Assembly (NCBI RefSeq): GCF_024347535.1
Contig: NZ_AP025497.1
Location: forward strand, 1,426,001 to 1,490,000
Reading direction: 5' to 3'
DNA length: 64,000 nt
Source: Vibrio kanaloae
GTDB taxonomy: Bacteria; Pseudomonadota; Gammaproteobacteria; Enterobacterales; Vibrionaceae
Part shown: positions 37,538 to 46,548 of the stretch, piece by piece
Layout of the letters: each line of letters starts with the position of its first letter
Position numbering within the stretch: the first letter of the stretch is position 1
The notes under the pieces: model-generated
Told to the model about the DNA's origin: nothing
Database searches by the model: none
Seen by the model: the letters and a program-made list of their open reading frames with translations, nothing else
Position numbers and translations under genes: made by a program

Positions 37538-37771
37538 ATGACACCTTGTAGCGAGTGTGGCAGACCGATGAGCAGTATAACTAACGAATGCATTAACTAA
37601 GAGTGCGGAGATATACGGCCATTGTGCAAGCGTTGTGGCAGTGAAATGAAGTTAAGAAATGAGAAGTACGGTAAGTTTGGGAGTTGTTCGACTTATCGAA
37701 AAAATGCAGATAAAAATTGTGGTTATACACTTAACGTACCGCTAACGAACTTTGAATGGGCTAGCACATGA
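37538..37771 (+). pseudogene. Zinc-ribbon protein frame interrupted by an in-frame stop
   Basis: From ATG 37538 the frame reads a zinc knuckle (CSECGRPM), meets TAA at 37598-37600, and continues open to TGA at 37769-37771 with a topoisomerase C4-type ribbon (CKRCGSEMKLRNEKYGKFGS, then C...C). The two halves are in the same frame, which points to a single gene broken by a nonsense mutation. Alternatively the second half is expressed alone from TTG 37622 or ATG 37655. Its TGA overlaps the ATG of the HNH gene (ATGA), so coupling was or is likely. Confidence 0.55.
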
Positions 37772-38670
37772 AAGTTGGCAAACTTGTACAGTCATTTCTA
37801 CCTAAAGTTATCGAGTACTGTGAGCAAAATGATCACACGGAATTAGAAAGACTTTGCGATGCTGATTATTCTAAACAAACATTTAATATCAACTTTTCAT
37901 TCTTGGTTGATAAAAATGACCTTCCTCCTGAGATATCAAAGCGATACTGGACAAATATTTATTTGGTGCGAGGTAAAACGATACGCGCTTGTAGCCAGTG
38001 GATTGAAAGAGACACCGTTTACTTTATTGATTACCTCAAACGAATAGGCATTGAGTATGATGAATCTCAGCTTGAGGGTTTGTTATTAGACGCGAAAGTA
38101 ACGTCTAAGCAAAAAGCCTCCGTTCGAAGTCGTAAAGCAAACAGTCGATACCGTGGAAGTGCGATAGGCAATGCTCAAAACTTACTGGTAAGAAACGTCC
38201 TTAGCAACTTGGGCTCAGAGCAGTTTTCAGAAGAGGATTGGCAAGCAACTAAAGCTTATTTTAATCATACATGTGCTTATTGTGGTGAGGCGAAGGAATT
38301 AGTCATTGAGCATGCGATCCCCATCAATAAGGTCTATTTAGGAGAGCATAAACTTGGAAATTTGGTTCCAAGCTGCAAAGAGTGTAACAGTGCTAAAGCG
38401 AGCAAAGATTTTCGAGAGTTTCTTGACGGGAGTGACGATAAAATTGCAGTTATTGAGTCGTATATGGATAAACAGAACTATGTGCCACTAGAGAACAATG
38501 AACAAGTTAAGATGATCCTTGAAATGGCGTATAGAGAAGTAGGGGCCGTAGCTGAGCGTTATATCACGATTATCAATGAGCTGTTTGTACATGAAGACGA
38601 TAACGATGATGTTTACAAAGGCGTGCTAGAGCAGGCTGAGAATTATAAGAAGAATGGGCAGTCGCTTTAA
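37768..38670 (+). CDS. HNH endonuclease family protein
   Basis: A 300-residue protein with an HNH nuclease domain at about residues 168-215: CAYCG, the catalytic histidine in VIEHAIPI, the N in LGNLVPSC and the second zinc pair CKECNSAK. The N-terminal 130 residues are a family-specific domain and the C-terminus is acidic and helical. The substrate is unknown; the domain is found in restriction, defence and mobile-element nucleases. It overlaps the end of a zinc-ribbon frame and lies just after tRNA genes. The DNA looks more AT-rich than its surroundings. Confidence 0.82.
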   Translation: MKVGKLVQSFLPKVIEYCEQNDHTELERLCDADYSKQTFNINFSFLVDKNDLPPEISKRYWTNIYLVRGKTIRACSQWIERDTVYFIDYLKRIGIEYDESQLEGLLLDAKVTSKQKASVRSRKANSRYRGSAIGNAQNLLVRNVLSNLGSEQFSEEDWQATKAYFNHTCAYCGEAKELVIEHAIPINKVYLGEHKLGNLVPSCKECNSAKASKDFREFLDGSDDKIAVIESYMDKQNYVPLENNEQVKMILEMAYREVGAVAERYITIINELFVHEDDNDDVYKGVLEQAENYKKNGQSL

Positions 38671-38697
38671 ATTTGATGACACTTGATTTTTATCAAT

Positions 38698-38737
38698 GAG
38701 TATTTCAGCCAAAACAATCGTTTTAGCTGAAATACTC
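38698..38737. terminator. Hairpin between converging HNH and purA-like genes
   Basis: GAGTATTTCAGC (38698-38709) is complementary to GCTGAAATACTC (38726-38737), extended by AAAAC/GTTTT inside. There is no clear T run, so function as a terminator is only probable. Confidence 0.55.
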
Positions 38738-38747
38738 GAGTTGAGAG

Positions 38748-40007
38748 TTAACCTCGAATGATCATTTGCTCGCGTTCAGGGCCTACCGATACCATCACGA
38801 TTGGCACGCCCATCAACTCTTCGATGCGAGTTACGTAATCTTGTGCTGCTTGAGGAAGGCTCTCAAACGAGCGGCAGTCAGTTATGTCTTCGTCCCAGCC
38901 TGCCATATCTTCATATACAGGCTTTAGTTCTGCTGTTTGCGGCCAAATTGGGTTCTCAGTGTGCTCACCTGAGTAAGCCGTACAAATCTTAAGTTCAGAC
39001 AAACCAGACAGGCAATCTATCTTAGTCAGTGCGATTTCAGTCGCAGCTTGCAGGTCAACGCCGTTGCGTGTGGCTACCGCATCAAAGTAACCCATATCAC
39101 GTGGGCGACCTGTTGTTGCGCCGTATTCGTTAGAGCTTTCGCGGAAGCTGTCTTGCTCTTCCATTGCAGTTACTAGCGTACCAGTACCCACAGATGAGCT
39201 GAATGATTTAGCAACCGCAATAACGCGTTCAGGGCGAAGGGCAGGTAAACCACTACCGATACCCGCGTAGGCTGCGGTAACATTGGAAGATGTGGTCCAA
39301 GGATACTCACCGTAAACAAGATCACGACCTGCGCCTAATTGTGCTTCGAACAGTAAATTAGCGCCCTGTGCTTGCAGTGCTTTGAGTGGCTCCGTCACGT
39401 TGCAAATGAATGGGCGCCAAGCTTTCGTTACTTCAAGTAGCCATTCTGTCATTTCAGAAGCGGTTTGAGTGAAATCACATTGAGGGTATAGCGCTTTTAG
39501 TTGAGGCATTTTCCAATCAAGTAAGAATTGAATGCGCTGCTCTAAAATCTCAGGCTGATTTAACCAACCCACAAGAATGCCTTTCTTCATCACACGATCT
39601 CCGTACGCTGGTGCAATACCTTGGCGTGTTGAGCCGTAAGCGCCATCACCTAAACGCTCTTCTTCAAGCGTATCTTCAAGGGCGTGCAAAGGCAGACACA
39701 ATGTCGCGCGGTCTGAAATCGCCATTTTCACTTTGATACCAGCCGCTTGTACTTCTTCAATCTCTTCAGTTAATGCAGCAGGGCTGATCACCATGCCAGG
39801 GCCAAGAATCGCTGTGCAATCAGGATTAAAAATGCCACTTGGTAGCTGGTGCAGTTTGAACGTACCAAAGTCGTTTACTACGGTATGGCCAGCATTGTTT
39901 CCGCCTTGAAAGCGAATGCTAGCAGAAGCTTCGTTTGCTAAAAAATCAACGATACGGCCTTTGCCTTCATCGCCCCAGTTAGCGCCTACAACAACAATAG
40001 ATGGCAT
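38748..40007 (-). CDS. purA: Adenylosuccinate synthetase-like protein (divergent PurA)
   Basis: The open frame extends 37 codons upstream, but ATG at 40005-40007 with AGGAG upstream starts the canonical GTP-binding motif (GANWGDEGKG at about residues 8-17, catalytic Asp present); 419 residues. GGNNAGHTVV, the switch-like STRQGIAPAYGD and TTGRPRDMGYFD are further PurA motifs. The enzyme joins IMP and aspartate to give adenylosuccinate. It differs from the usual gamma-proteobacterial PurA (for example STRQGIAPAY where TTGRGIGPAY is usual) and is divergent from a LysR gene, so it is probably a second, regulated paralogue. Confidence 0.85.
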   Translation of the reverse strand: MPSIVVVGANWGDEGKGRIVDFLANEASASIRFQGGNNAGHTVVNDFGTFKLHQLPSGIFNPDCTAILGPGMVISPAALTEEIEEVQAAGIKVKMAISDRATLCLPLHALEDTLEEERLGDGAYGSTRQGIAPAYGDRVMKKGILVGWLNQPEILEQRIQFLLDWKMPQLKALYPQCDFTQTASEMTEWLLEVTKAWRPFICNVTEPLKALQAQGANLLFEAQLGAGRDLVYGEYPWTTSSNVTAAYAGIGSGLPALRPERVIAVAKSFSSSVGTGTLVTAMEEQDSFRESSNEYGATTGRPRDMGYFDAVATRNGVDLQAATEIALTKIDCLSGLSELKICTAYSGEHTENPIWPQTAELKPVYEDMAGWDEDITDCRSFESLPQAAQDYVTRIEELMGVPIVMVSVGPEREQMIIRG

Positions 40008-40078
40008 AATTTTTCTCCTGACTGATTGAGAAATCATGTTAGGCCTACAAGCTGGATAAGAGAAATTAATTATCTTTA

Positions 40079-40090
40079 TTATCTTGATAA
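40079..40090. promoter_or_regulatory. Palindrome in the purA-like/LysR divergent region
   Basis: TTATCTTGATAA (TTATC and GATAA arms) sits between the two divergent starts, with an extra TTATCTT copy just before it and a TATAAT element near 40100 for the LysR gene. It is a candidate LysR-binding site. Confidence 0.4.
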
Positions 40091-40129
40091 GGATTCCATA
40101 TATAATGTGGAAAAACACGGAGGGATATG

Positions 40130-41041
40130 ATGCTTGATATTAATTTGTTGAAGACGTTTGTGACGCTAGCGGAATATAAGCATTTCGGGAAAGCGGCGAA
40201 TGCACTGCACATGACGCAACCCAATGTGAGCTTGCACTTAAAGCAATTAGAGCAACAAACGCGTATTAAGTTGATAGAGAGAAGCCCATTTCAACTGACT
40301 CAAGCGGGTGAGAGGTTATTGGAAACAAGCCAAAGAACGTTACTCGAACTACAGATTTGTCAGACGGATCTCAATGCTATAAACGACCTTAAAATAGGGA
40401 CGTTAACCATTGCTGTAAGTGACATCATTTCTCGGTTCTTGTTGATTCGCCCGTTCCAGAAGTTCAAAGCGCAGTATCCGGGTATCGACCTTACGCTATT
40501 GAATACCACGTCATCTCAAGCATCGAGTTTGGTTAAGAATGCTCAAGCCGATCTTGGTTTTGTTATTTCCAAAGAGCAACAGAATGAGTCACTGCATTTT
40601 GTTGAGCTTCAGGAGTTATCATGGTGTGCACTTGGCGATGGGTTTGAAGTCCAAATTGCGGATAATCATAAAAAAAATGATGCTAAGGAGGCTGAGTCTG
40701 ATACAGAGCTAACTTTGATTCTGCTTGGCCACGATACAAGAACTCGTGATTTTATCGATGAAGGTCTGCCAAGCCTTAATTTATCTAATTACAGGGTGAT
40801 GGAAGTAGGGAGTGTTGACGCCCAAATCGACTGGGCAGAAGCGGGGTTTGGTGTCGCCATCATTCCTGAATTTGCGATATCCACCAAACAGTATTTGAAG
40901 TCGAAAATTACACCACTTACCGGATTCTCTAGCACTAGCCTAGGCTATGTCGTTAGACAAAACCAAGTCTTGTCTAAAGCGACCAAGCAACTATTAGGCT
41001 GGGTTGATGAGGAAATAAACTGCTCTGATGAGTCAAAATAA
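40130..41041 (+). CDS. LysR family transcriptional regulator, divergent to purA paralogue
   Basis: Two ATGs are in tandem; the second (40130) is five bases from the strong GGAGGG and is preferred (303 residues). The N-terminal HTH spans DINLLKTFVTLAEYKHFGKAANAL-type sequence (residues about 2-45, with MTQPNVSLHLKQLE), followed by the effector domain. It probably regulates the divergent adenylosuccinate synthetase-like gene; the effector is unknown. Confidence 0.87.
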   Translation: MLDINLLKTFVTLAEYKHFGKAANALHMTQPNVSLHLKQLEQQTRIKLIERSPFQLTQAGERLLETSQRTLLELQICQTDLNAINDLKIGTLTIAVSDIISRFLLIRPFQKFKAQYPGIDLTLLNTTSSQASSLVKNAQADLGFVISKEQQNESLHFVELQELSWCALGDGFEVQIADNHKKNDAKEAESDTELTLILLGHDTRTRDFIDEGLPSLNLSNYRVMEVGSVDAQIDWAEAGFGVAIIPEFAISTKQYLKSKITPLTGFSSTSLGYVVRQNQVLSKATKQLLGWVDEEINCSDESK

Positions 41042-41401
41042 GAGCATAAAAATTTTTAGGTAAATAAAGGGCTAAAGTCTTTTGATTCAAAGCTTTGTGT
41101 CGTCAATTGTTCAAACCCTATTCAACCCATCAAATTAGACCTGCAAATTTTTAATGCCTTACTAATGTATATGTAACTTATCTGTGTTATTGATAATTTT
41201 AATGTTAGCGGGTGGGTTCAAATGCCATTGAGAACGGTGTTGTCGATGAGTTGCATTCGTTTCATGCTCCTAGCTTAATGTTCGCTACAGCTACAGCTAA
41301 AAAGAATGAAACAGCACGAGTTATACCACGAGAGCTAGATAGTAAAATACACATAAAAACTTAGATACCCATAGTTAGATTAGTCAAGACGAGTTACCTA
41401 T
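41042..41401. other. 360-bp intergenic region upstream of the chemoreceptor gene
   Basis: AT-rich DNA that should hold the chemoreceptor promoter. No open frame with a plausible start, no terminator with a T run, and no recognised binding site was found. Confidence 0.4.
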
Positions 41402-43162
41402 ATGAACATAAAGAAAAAGCTCTATTCACTGGGAATGTTTTCCATCTTCGGCATGATTTCATTGCTGTTTACCACTTCACAATTTGCAGACACAACCGCT
41501 CAGATGAGCCAGGCTAAGCAGATTACCAAAGAACTCGAAGTTCGTTTGCTCAACCTGCGCCGTAACGAGAAAGACTTCTTGTTACGTAGCGATTTGAAAT
41601 ATCTCGACAAGTTCGACACTAACTACAACAAATTCTTAGCGTCTGAAGCGCAACTCAACGTGGTACTTAGCGATTTAGGCTTGGTCAACAGCACACGCTT
41701 ACGACAAGACATTGAAACGTACTACACAAGCTTTGTTCAACTGGTAAAAGCGAATGAAGTTATTGGATTAGCACGTGATAAAGGTTTGCTCGGGCAGTTT
41801 TACGCACAATTGGACAACATCAGCGCAACAGCCAATACGGAACAAAAAGTCGAGCTATACCGATTTAATGACCTGATTGAAAAGGGGGAATTCGATCCAA
41901 GCGTGCTTACCGTGAATTCGAGCGCATTGTTAGATGCTGCAAAGCAAGTAGTCGCGCAGAAGCGAGTTATTGGCTTAAAGCACAATGAAGGTCTGTTGGG
42001 GGAAACACGTTCTGCCTCTCACGCTATTGAAAATCAATTTTCAGAGTTCTCAGAAGTACTTGATCGAGAAGCTCAAGAAGAGATGGATCAACGCTCTTTG
42101 ATAAACAACATCCTGTGTATCACACTACTGTTGACTATCATTGTGTTCAGCTGGTTAATCGTGCGTTCTATCATTGGTAAGATTGAATCTTTACTCGCGG
42201 TTATTAGAAATATTGTGGATTCTAACGACGTGTCAATTCGTTCGCACCTCGACGGCCAAGACGAACTCGGAAAACTAGGGCAATACTTCAACCAACTGCT
42301 TGACCAACTAGAGAGTTTGATCGCCGCATCTCAATCTAAGTCACTTCAACTGACACAAAGTACGTCTAACATGCATGATGAGTTGGTGTCGGTCATTAAA
42401 CAGTTTGAAGTGCAAGCAAATCACACCTCAACGATGACAGCATCAGTACAAGAAATGGTGCTAACTATCGGTGAAATCTCAGAGAGCACATCGGTCGCCG
42501 CAGAAGGTGTACATCAAGCTAAAGTTAATGCCGATAAAGGACGCGAAGTCGTGGTAGATACCATTGACAACATCACACGTTTGTCTGAACGCCTTTCAAG
42601 CAGTCAAGATTCCATTAGTTCGTTGAACCATCATGTTGATCAAATTGGTGATGCGGTGAACATCATCCAAGGCATTGCAGAACAAACCAATTTACTGGCA
42701 TTGAACGCAGCAATTGAAGCAGCGCGAGCAGGGGAACAAGGGCGAGGCTTCGCCGTTGTTGCCGATGAAGTTCGAGCACTCGCAAGCAGAACGCATCAGT
42801 CAACAACGGAAATCACCAGTGTAGTAACCGCAATCCAAAGCCAAATGCATGCCTCGATGACCGAAATTGGCGAATGCAACCAGCAAGGGCAACTGACGTT
42901 AAAAGATTCAGAAGAGTTAGACGGAAGCTTACAATTAATCTTGAGTGATATGGAAAGCATACAAGGAAACTCCGAGCGTATTGCTTCTGCTATTGAAGAG
43001 CAGGGTGCCGTAATGGCACAAGTGAGCGATTCGATCACGGAATTGAATACTATCTCTAACGACAACAATGCATCAGCTCAACACTGTTTAGTTGAAGTTG
43101 ATAAAGTAGCTGAACAAGCCAATGATATGGATAGGGCGGTCGCGCAGTTTAAGACGTCATAG
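41402..43162 (+). CDS. Methyl-accepting chemotaxis protein
   Basis: A 586-residue receptor: N-terminal membrane helix (residues about 8-28), a helical periplasmic sensor with the [11 protein letters not shown] motif typical of helical-bimodular (PilJ/HBM-like) sensors, a second membrane helix (about 237-258), HAMP, and a signalling domain whose hairpin tip is [20 protein letters not shown]. It would relay a ligand signal to CheA/CheW. The ligand is unknown. Single gene with its own terminator. Confidence 0.93.
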   Translation: MNIKKKLYSLGMFSIFGMISLLFTTSQFADTTAQMSQAKQITKELEVRLLNLRRNEKDFLLRSDLKYLDKFDTNYNKFLASEAQLNVVLSDLGLVNSTRLRQDIETYYTSFVQLVKANEVIGLARDKGLLGQFYAQLDNISATANTEQKVELYRFNDLIEKGEFDPSVLTVNSSALLDAAKQVVAQKRVIGLKHNEGLLGETRSASHAIENQFSEFSEVLDREAQEEMDQRSLINNILCITLLLTIIVFSWLIVRSIIGKIESLLAVIRNIVDSNDVSIRSHLDGQDELGKLGQYFNQLLDQLESLIAASQSKSLQLTQSTSNMHDELVSVIKQFEVQANHTSTMTASVQEMVLTIGEISESTSVAAEGVHQAKVNADKGREVVVDTIDNITRLSERLSSSQDSISSLNHHVDQIGDAVNIIQGIAEQTNLLALNAAIEAARAGEQGRGFAVVADEVRALASRTHQSTTEITSVVTAIQSQMHASMTEIGECNQQGQLTLKDSEELDGSLQLILSDMESIQGNSERIASAIEEQGAVMAQVSDSITELNTISNDNNASAQHCLVEVDKVAEQANDMDRAVAQFKTS

Positions 43163-43221
43163 CTCGCTCTGATAGAGAAGCGATATTCAACAAAACGTTG
43201 TATCGCAAGCAAGAACTAAAA

Positions 43222-43246
43222 GGCGCAGTTTATCTGCGCTTTTTTA
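43222..43246 (+). terminator. Terminator after the chemoreceptor gene
   Basis: GGCGCAG / CTGCGC stem (43222-43228 with 43234-43239), TTTAT loop and a run of six T. Confidence 0.9.
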
Positions 43247-43563
43247 TGCTCGAAACAAATACTAAAGGCTAATTTGACAAGATGAAAATGACAGGGAAGT
43301 GACGTTATAGAATGAAAAACAGTGCCATTTTGATCTTAATGGTAGTAGTAGCAGCAGTAACAGAGGGGGATAGTGGGAAGCTGTTGAGTTTTCTAAATCA
43401 ATAACGACTGTAAAAGAAGAATAAGGCATTCCAAAATGGCCTTAAGTATATGTGAAATCGACCTAAAATGATGACAAACTGTCTATAAAGTAGCGTATCA
43501 ACTTAATTAGATCGAGGGCCACATTTTCAATTGGTGGTTAAGCCTCAGAAGGGAAAAAGACAA
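43247..43563. other. 317-bp region before the DHH gene
   Basis: It contains a 30-codon frame at 43312-43404 starting MKNSAILILMVVVAAV, hydrophobic like a signal peptide, but with only a poorly spaced AGGGAAG upstream; I do not call it a gene. The rest should hold the promoter of the DHH phosphoesterase gene. Confidence 0.35.
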
Positions 43564-44553
43564 ATGCATTACGATGTATTCAATGGAGATGCAGATGGCA
43601 TCATCGCGTTATTACAGCTGCGTTTAAGCGAGCCAAAAGACAGTGTGTTGATCTCAGGTGTAAAGCGAGACATTAAATTAGTGTCTCAAGTGGTCACTCA
43701 AATGGTCGAGCAGGGAAATGTTTCGTCTGTCGCGGTATTGGACGTATCCATGGAGAAAAACCTATCAGCGTTACACAATCTGTTAGATGCCAATATTGAT
43801 GTATTCTATTGCGATCACCATCGCACGGGAGAAGTTCCGAGATCTCAGCACCTGGAGACTCTTGTTAATACAGCGCCAGAGTGCTGTACCAGTTTGTTGA
43901 TAAATCAAAAGCTAAACGGTGAGTATGTAGCATGGGCAATTGCCGCGGCTTTTGGTGATAACCTTAAAACGGTTGCAACACAGTTAGCGGTTGAAAATGG
44001 ATTTGATGACCCCCAAATCGCTTTTTTGGAAGAGCTGGGTACTTTGGTTAACTATAACGGTTACGGTACGTCATTGAGCGACCTACACTTCACGCCTATT
44101 ACGCTTTACCAAACTCTTTATCAATATCCAAATCCATTTCACCTTTTGGATGACAAAGACTCCGTGTTTTATCGCTTGCGCGCGGCTTATCAAAATGATC
44201 ATCAACAATTATCGAACCTAGTCCCAGTATATGAGAGTGAAGCCGTTCGTGTGTTTGAACTGCCGGGAGAGGCTTGGGCAAGACGCATTAGTGGTGTATT
44301 TGGTAATGAGATCGTAAATCAAGACTCCCATCGTGCACAAGCGGTGTTAACGAAAAATCAAGATGGTAAATCTTACACGGTGAGCCTGCGGGCACCATTA
44401 TCAAACAGAACCGGTGCCGATGAAATTTGCTCTAGCTTCGCAACGGGTGGCGGTAGAAAAGCAGCGGCAGGTATCAACCAGCTTAGTGAAGTAGACAAAG
44501 CGAACTTTATCTCACTAGTTGAACGCTATTATTGTCCCGGGAGTAGGGTATAG
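43564..44553 (+). CDS. DHH-family phosphoesterase
   Basis: The open frame starts at TTG 43531, but ATG 43564 (AAGGGA upstream) begins exactly at the conserved first motif, giving 329 residues. DHH superfamily motifs are NGDADG (about 7-12), the DVS segment, the signature DHH in YCDHHRTG, and the C-terminal DHHA1-type GGGRKAAAGI. Such enzymes cleave phosphodiesters (nanoRNA, cyclic dinucleotides) or phosphoanhydrides with manganese. The exact substrate is not known. Confidence 0.82.
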   Translation: MHYDVFNGDADGIIALLQLRLSEPKDSVLISGVKRDIKLVSQVVTQMVEQGNVSSVAVLDVSMEKNLSALHNLLDANIDVFYCDHHRTGEVPRSQHLETLVNTAPECCTSLLINQKLNGEYVAWAIAAAFGDNLKTVATQLAVENGFDDPQIAFLEELGTLVNYNGYGTSLSDLHFTPITLYQTLYQYPNPFHLLDDKDSVFYRLRAAYQNDHQQLSNLVPVYESEAVRVFELPGEAWARRISGVFGNEIVNQDSHRAQAVLTKNQDGKSYTVSLRAPLSNRTGADEICSSFATGGGRKAAAGINQLSEVDKANFISLVERYYCPGSRV

Positions 44554-44668
44554 AAAGCAAATGGCGATCTCCCCACAAAGATTGTTTTAATATTCATCTT
44601 GTTATCATTGCGAAAGACACACGCTTACGTTTGGTATGGACCGCCAGTTAAATGAATTAACCAATAAA

Positions 44669-44740
44669 GAAAGCCCCCAATAATTGGTGACCAACTATTG
44701 AGGGCAATTCAATTTAGCTGTTGCGTGGGGCTTTCGTTTT
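44669..44740 (+). terminator. Branched hairpin, probable terminator after the DHH gene
   Basis: GAAAGCCCC (44669-44677) pairs with GGGGCTTTC (44727-44735), enclosing an inner hairpin (CAATA with TATTG, and CCC with GGG). GTTTT follows. The structure is larger than a simple terminator, so another RNA function is possible. Confidence 0.6.
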
Positions 44741-44810
44741 AGCTTTTAAACTCACTATGATTTTAAACAAGTAGAGTAAGCGCGTAGGCTTTATACGTTG
44801 AATGAGTTGA

Positions 44811-45551
44811 CTAGGCTTTGACACACGTGATCAGTGCATTTCCTGAAATGTTACCCCAAGGCAATAGCTTATCGTAATCGTGTTCGAAGATATGAACATC
44901 AAAATAGGGCTCCAATATTTCGATCAACTGTTTGAACGAGAACGCCACCATCGGGTGTTCATCATTCCAAACTTGTGTTTTACCTGCGGTGGTTTTCTCA
45001 ATCGTGAGTTTTAACGCCTGCTTGCTGCTTTCACCCGAGTAATACCAACCGGAACGGAAAGTAAAATTGTCTTGTTCTTGGTTCGTTGTGTGTCTAACAA
45101 ACAGGTCGTTGTTGATCTTCTCTTTGTCTACTACATTGAAGCAGAATATACCGCCTTGCTTAAGTGCTCTGTGAACGCTCGCAATGCATTCTTTCAATTT
45201 GTCTATGCCGTCGTTGTAATGGATTGAATATAAGAAGCAAGTAATCAGATCCAGAGGTTCAAATACTTCAAAGTTGCTCATGTTCTGCAAAGAGAATTTG
45301 GCTTCAGGACAACGTAATTGAGCAATGTCTAGCATAGGTCTATTCAAATCAAGGCCGTTGCTTTGATAGCCAAAATCAATAAAGTGTCGAACATGTGGGC
45401 CAGTACCACATCCAAGGTCTAAGTGCGTTTTACCTTCGTTGCCAAAAATCTGATGTAGCCTACGAACGCAGTTACTCTGAGTTTGGTAGTCAATGTCGAC
45501 GCACATTAAATCGTAGTAACCAGATAGGTCGGTATAGAGTACATTGGCGGA
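44811..45551 (-). CDS. Class I SAM-dependent methyltransferase
   Basis: A 246-residue methyltransferase with SAM motif I LDLGCGTGPH (about residues 43-52) and acidic motif II NGLDLN. The frame reaches six codons further upstream, but the inner ATG (45549-45551) has CAGGTAAC before it and is preferred. The substrate is unknown. Single gene. Confidence 0.82.
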   Translation of the reverse strand, partial: SANVLYTDLSGYYDLMCVDIDYQTQSNCVRRLHQIFGNEGKTHLDLGCGTGPHVRHFIDFGYQSNGLDLNRPMLDIAQLRCPEAKFSLQNMSNFEVFEPLDLITCFLYSIHYNDGIDKLKECIASVHRALKQGGIFCFNVVDKEKINNDLFVRHTTNQEQDNFTFRSGWYYSGESSKQALKLTIEKTTAGKTQVWNDEHPMVAFSFKQLIEILEPYFDVHIFEHDYDKLLPWGNISGNALITCVKA

Positions 45552-45698
45552 CATAGTTACCTGCAGCATTTGCTGAAAAAATGGGGGTGGCGCATGTTAA
45601 ACTAGTACTCGAAAATAACAAGAAAATATTAGATTAACTTCTCGACTTAAATAGCGATTACGCTCATTTCTAAAACAATTCTCATTGCTCTTCATTCG

Positions 45699-45740
45699 TA
45701 GGTTATAGGTTATAGGTTATAGGTTATAGGTTATAGGTTT
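45699..45740. repeat. Tandem 7-bp repeat (TAGGTTA)x6
   Basis: Five exact TAGGTTA units followed by TAGGTTT, in the 413-bp intergenic region between the divergent methyltransferase and acetyltransferase genes. Slippage in such arrays can change copy number. The remainder of the gap (45552-45982) is AT-rich and contains only an unconvincing 31-codon frame at 45871-45966. Confidence 0.95.
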
Positions 45741-45982
45741 GCAGTTACGCTGTTATTCTATTTTCTAGCGACTTGACTATTTTTTTATTGAAAACAGATA
45801 CTTTGAGTAAAGAACCGTGCCATGCTATTGGTTGTTTTATTGTTATTTGAGTGTTAAAAATGGATCGGAAATGAATGCAGCGACACTATATAGTAAAACC
45901 ATGATATCCATGATTTATGAAGGTGGCGCCAGTTTACATTGTCGAAATGGGTTAAGAGTTTATTAAGGAAAATGAATCAGCT

Positions 45983-46438
45983 ATGGAAATAAAAATCGAC
46001 GACTTGTCGGGCGGGGAAGTGATTGAGTTACTAGAAGAACATTTAGCGGATATGTATGCGACTTCTCCACCTGAGAGTGTACACGCGCTGGATATTAAAG
46101 CCTTGAAATCACCAGAGATTACTTTTTTCAGTGCTTGGAAAGACAACCAATTACTCGGGTGCGTTGCTATTAAAGAGCTTGATCACAACCACGCAGAGCT
46201 TAAATCGATGCGAACTTCTCAATTTGCGAGGCAGTCCGGTGTAGCAAGCAAGTTGTTACAACACGTTTTGGACACAGCCATTATTCGCCAGTATCAACGA
46301 ATAAGTTTAGAAACGGGGTCGGAAGCATACTTTAAACCTGCTCGTAGTTTGTATGAGAAATTTGGCTTTGATTATTGTGAACCTTTCGCGGATTACCGAT
46401 TAGATCCAAACAGCCATTTCATGAGCATTGCAGTGTGA
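45983..46438 (+). CDS. GNAT family N-acetyltransferase
   Basis: A 151-residue GNAT protein resembling E. coli YedL/YafP-type short acetyltransferases: LGCVAIKELD and AELKSMRTSQFARQSGVASKLLQ form the acetyl-CoA-binding strands and loop (Q/R-x-x-G-x-A), and ARSLYEKFGFDYCEPF is the C-terminal substrate region. Substrate unknown. AAGGAA lies about 20 bases upstream. It shares a terminator with the convergent subtilase gene. Confidence 0.83.
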   Translation: MEIKIDDLSGGEVIELLEEHLADMYATSPPESVHALDIKALKSPEITFFSAWKDNQLLGCVAIKELDHNHAELKSMRTSQFARQSGVASKLLQHVLDTAIIRQYQRISLETGSEAYFKPARSLYEKFGFDYCEPFADYRLDPNSHFMSIAV

Positions 46439-46492
46439 TGAATTGAGCTGTGGGGTTATTAACATGGCCAAAGCCCTCAATATTTAGAAAAT

Positions 46493-46519
46493 AAAAAGGT
46501 TGCTCTCAGCAACCTTTTT
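46493..46519. terminator. Bidirectional rho-independent terminator
   Basis: AAAAAGGTTGCT (46493-46504) and AGCAACCTTTTT (46508-46519) with a 3-base loop and T runs on both strands, between convergent genes. Confidence 0.93.
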
Positions 46520-46548
46520 ATTTGGTTATCAGTGATTCTTCTTAATCG

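Noticed and set aside
37363..37593. 76-residue minus-strand frame ending in LVPATGLEPVTPCMSCK
   Set aside because: It is the antisense of the second tRNA-Val gene and its terminator, a well-known spurious translation.
37434..38748. Integrated element with att repeats at tRNA-Val
   Set aside because: I looked for a second copy of the tRNA 3' end downstream and saw none, and there is no integrase, so no boundary can be drawn.
38748..40007. PurZ (2-aminoadenylosuccinate synthetase) as identity of the PurA-like protein
   Set aside because: PurZ lacks the catalytic Asp of the WGDEGKG motif, which is present here; no phage genes are nearby.
43312..43404. 30-codon hydrophobic frame (MKNSAILILMVVVAAV...)
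   Set aside because: Poorly spaced ribosome-binding site and no neighbour suggesting a role; too little to call a gene, though a small membrane peptide is not excluded.
45699..45740. CRISPR array
   Set aside because: Units are 7 bp with no spacers; it is a simple tandem repeat.
45871..45966. 31-codon frame upstream of the GNAT gene
   Set aside because: Low-complexity start, no similarity recognised; likely chance.
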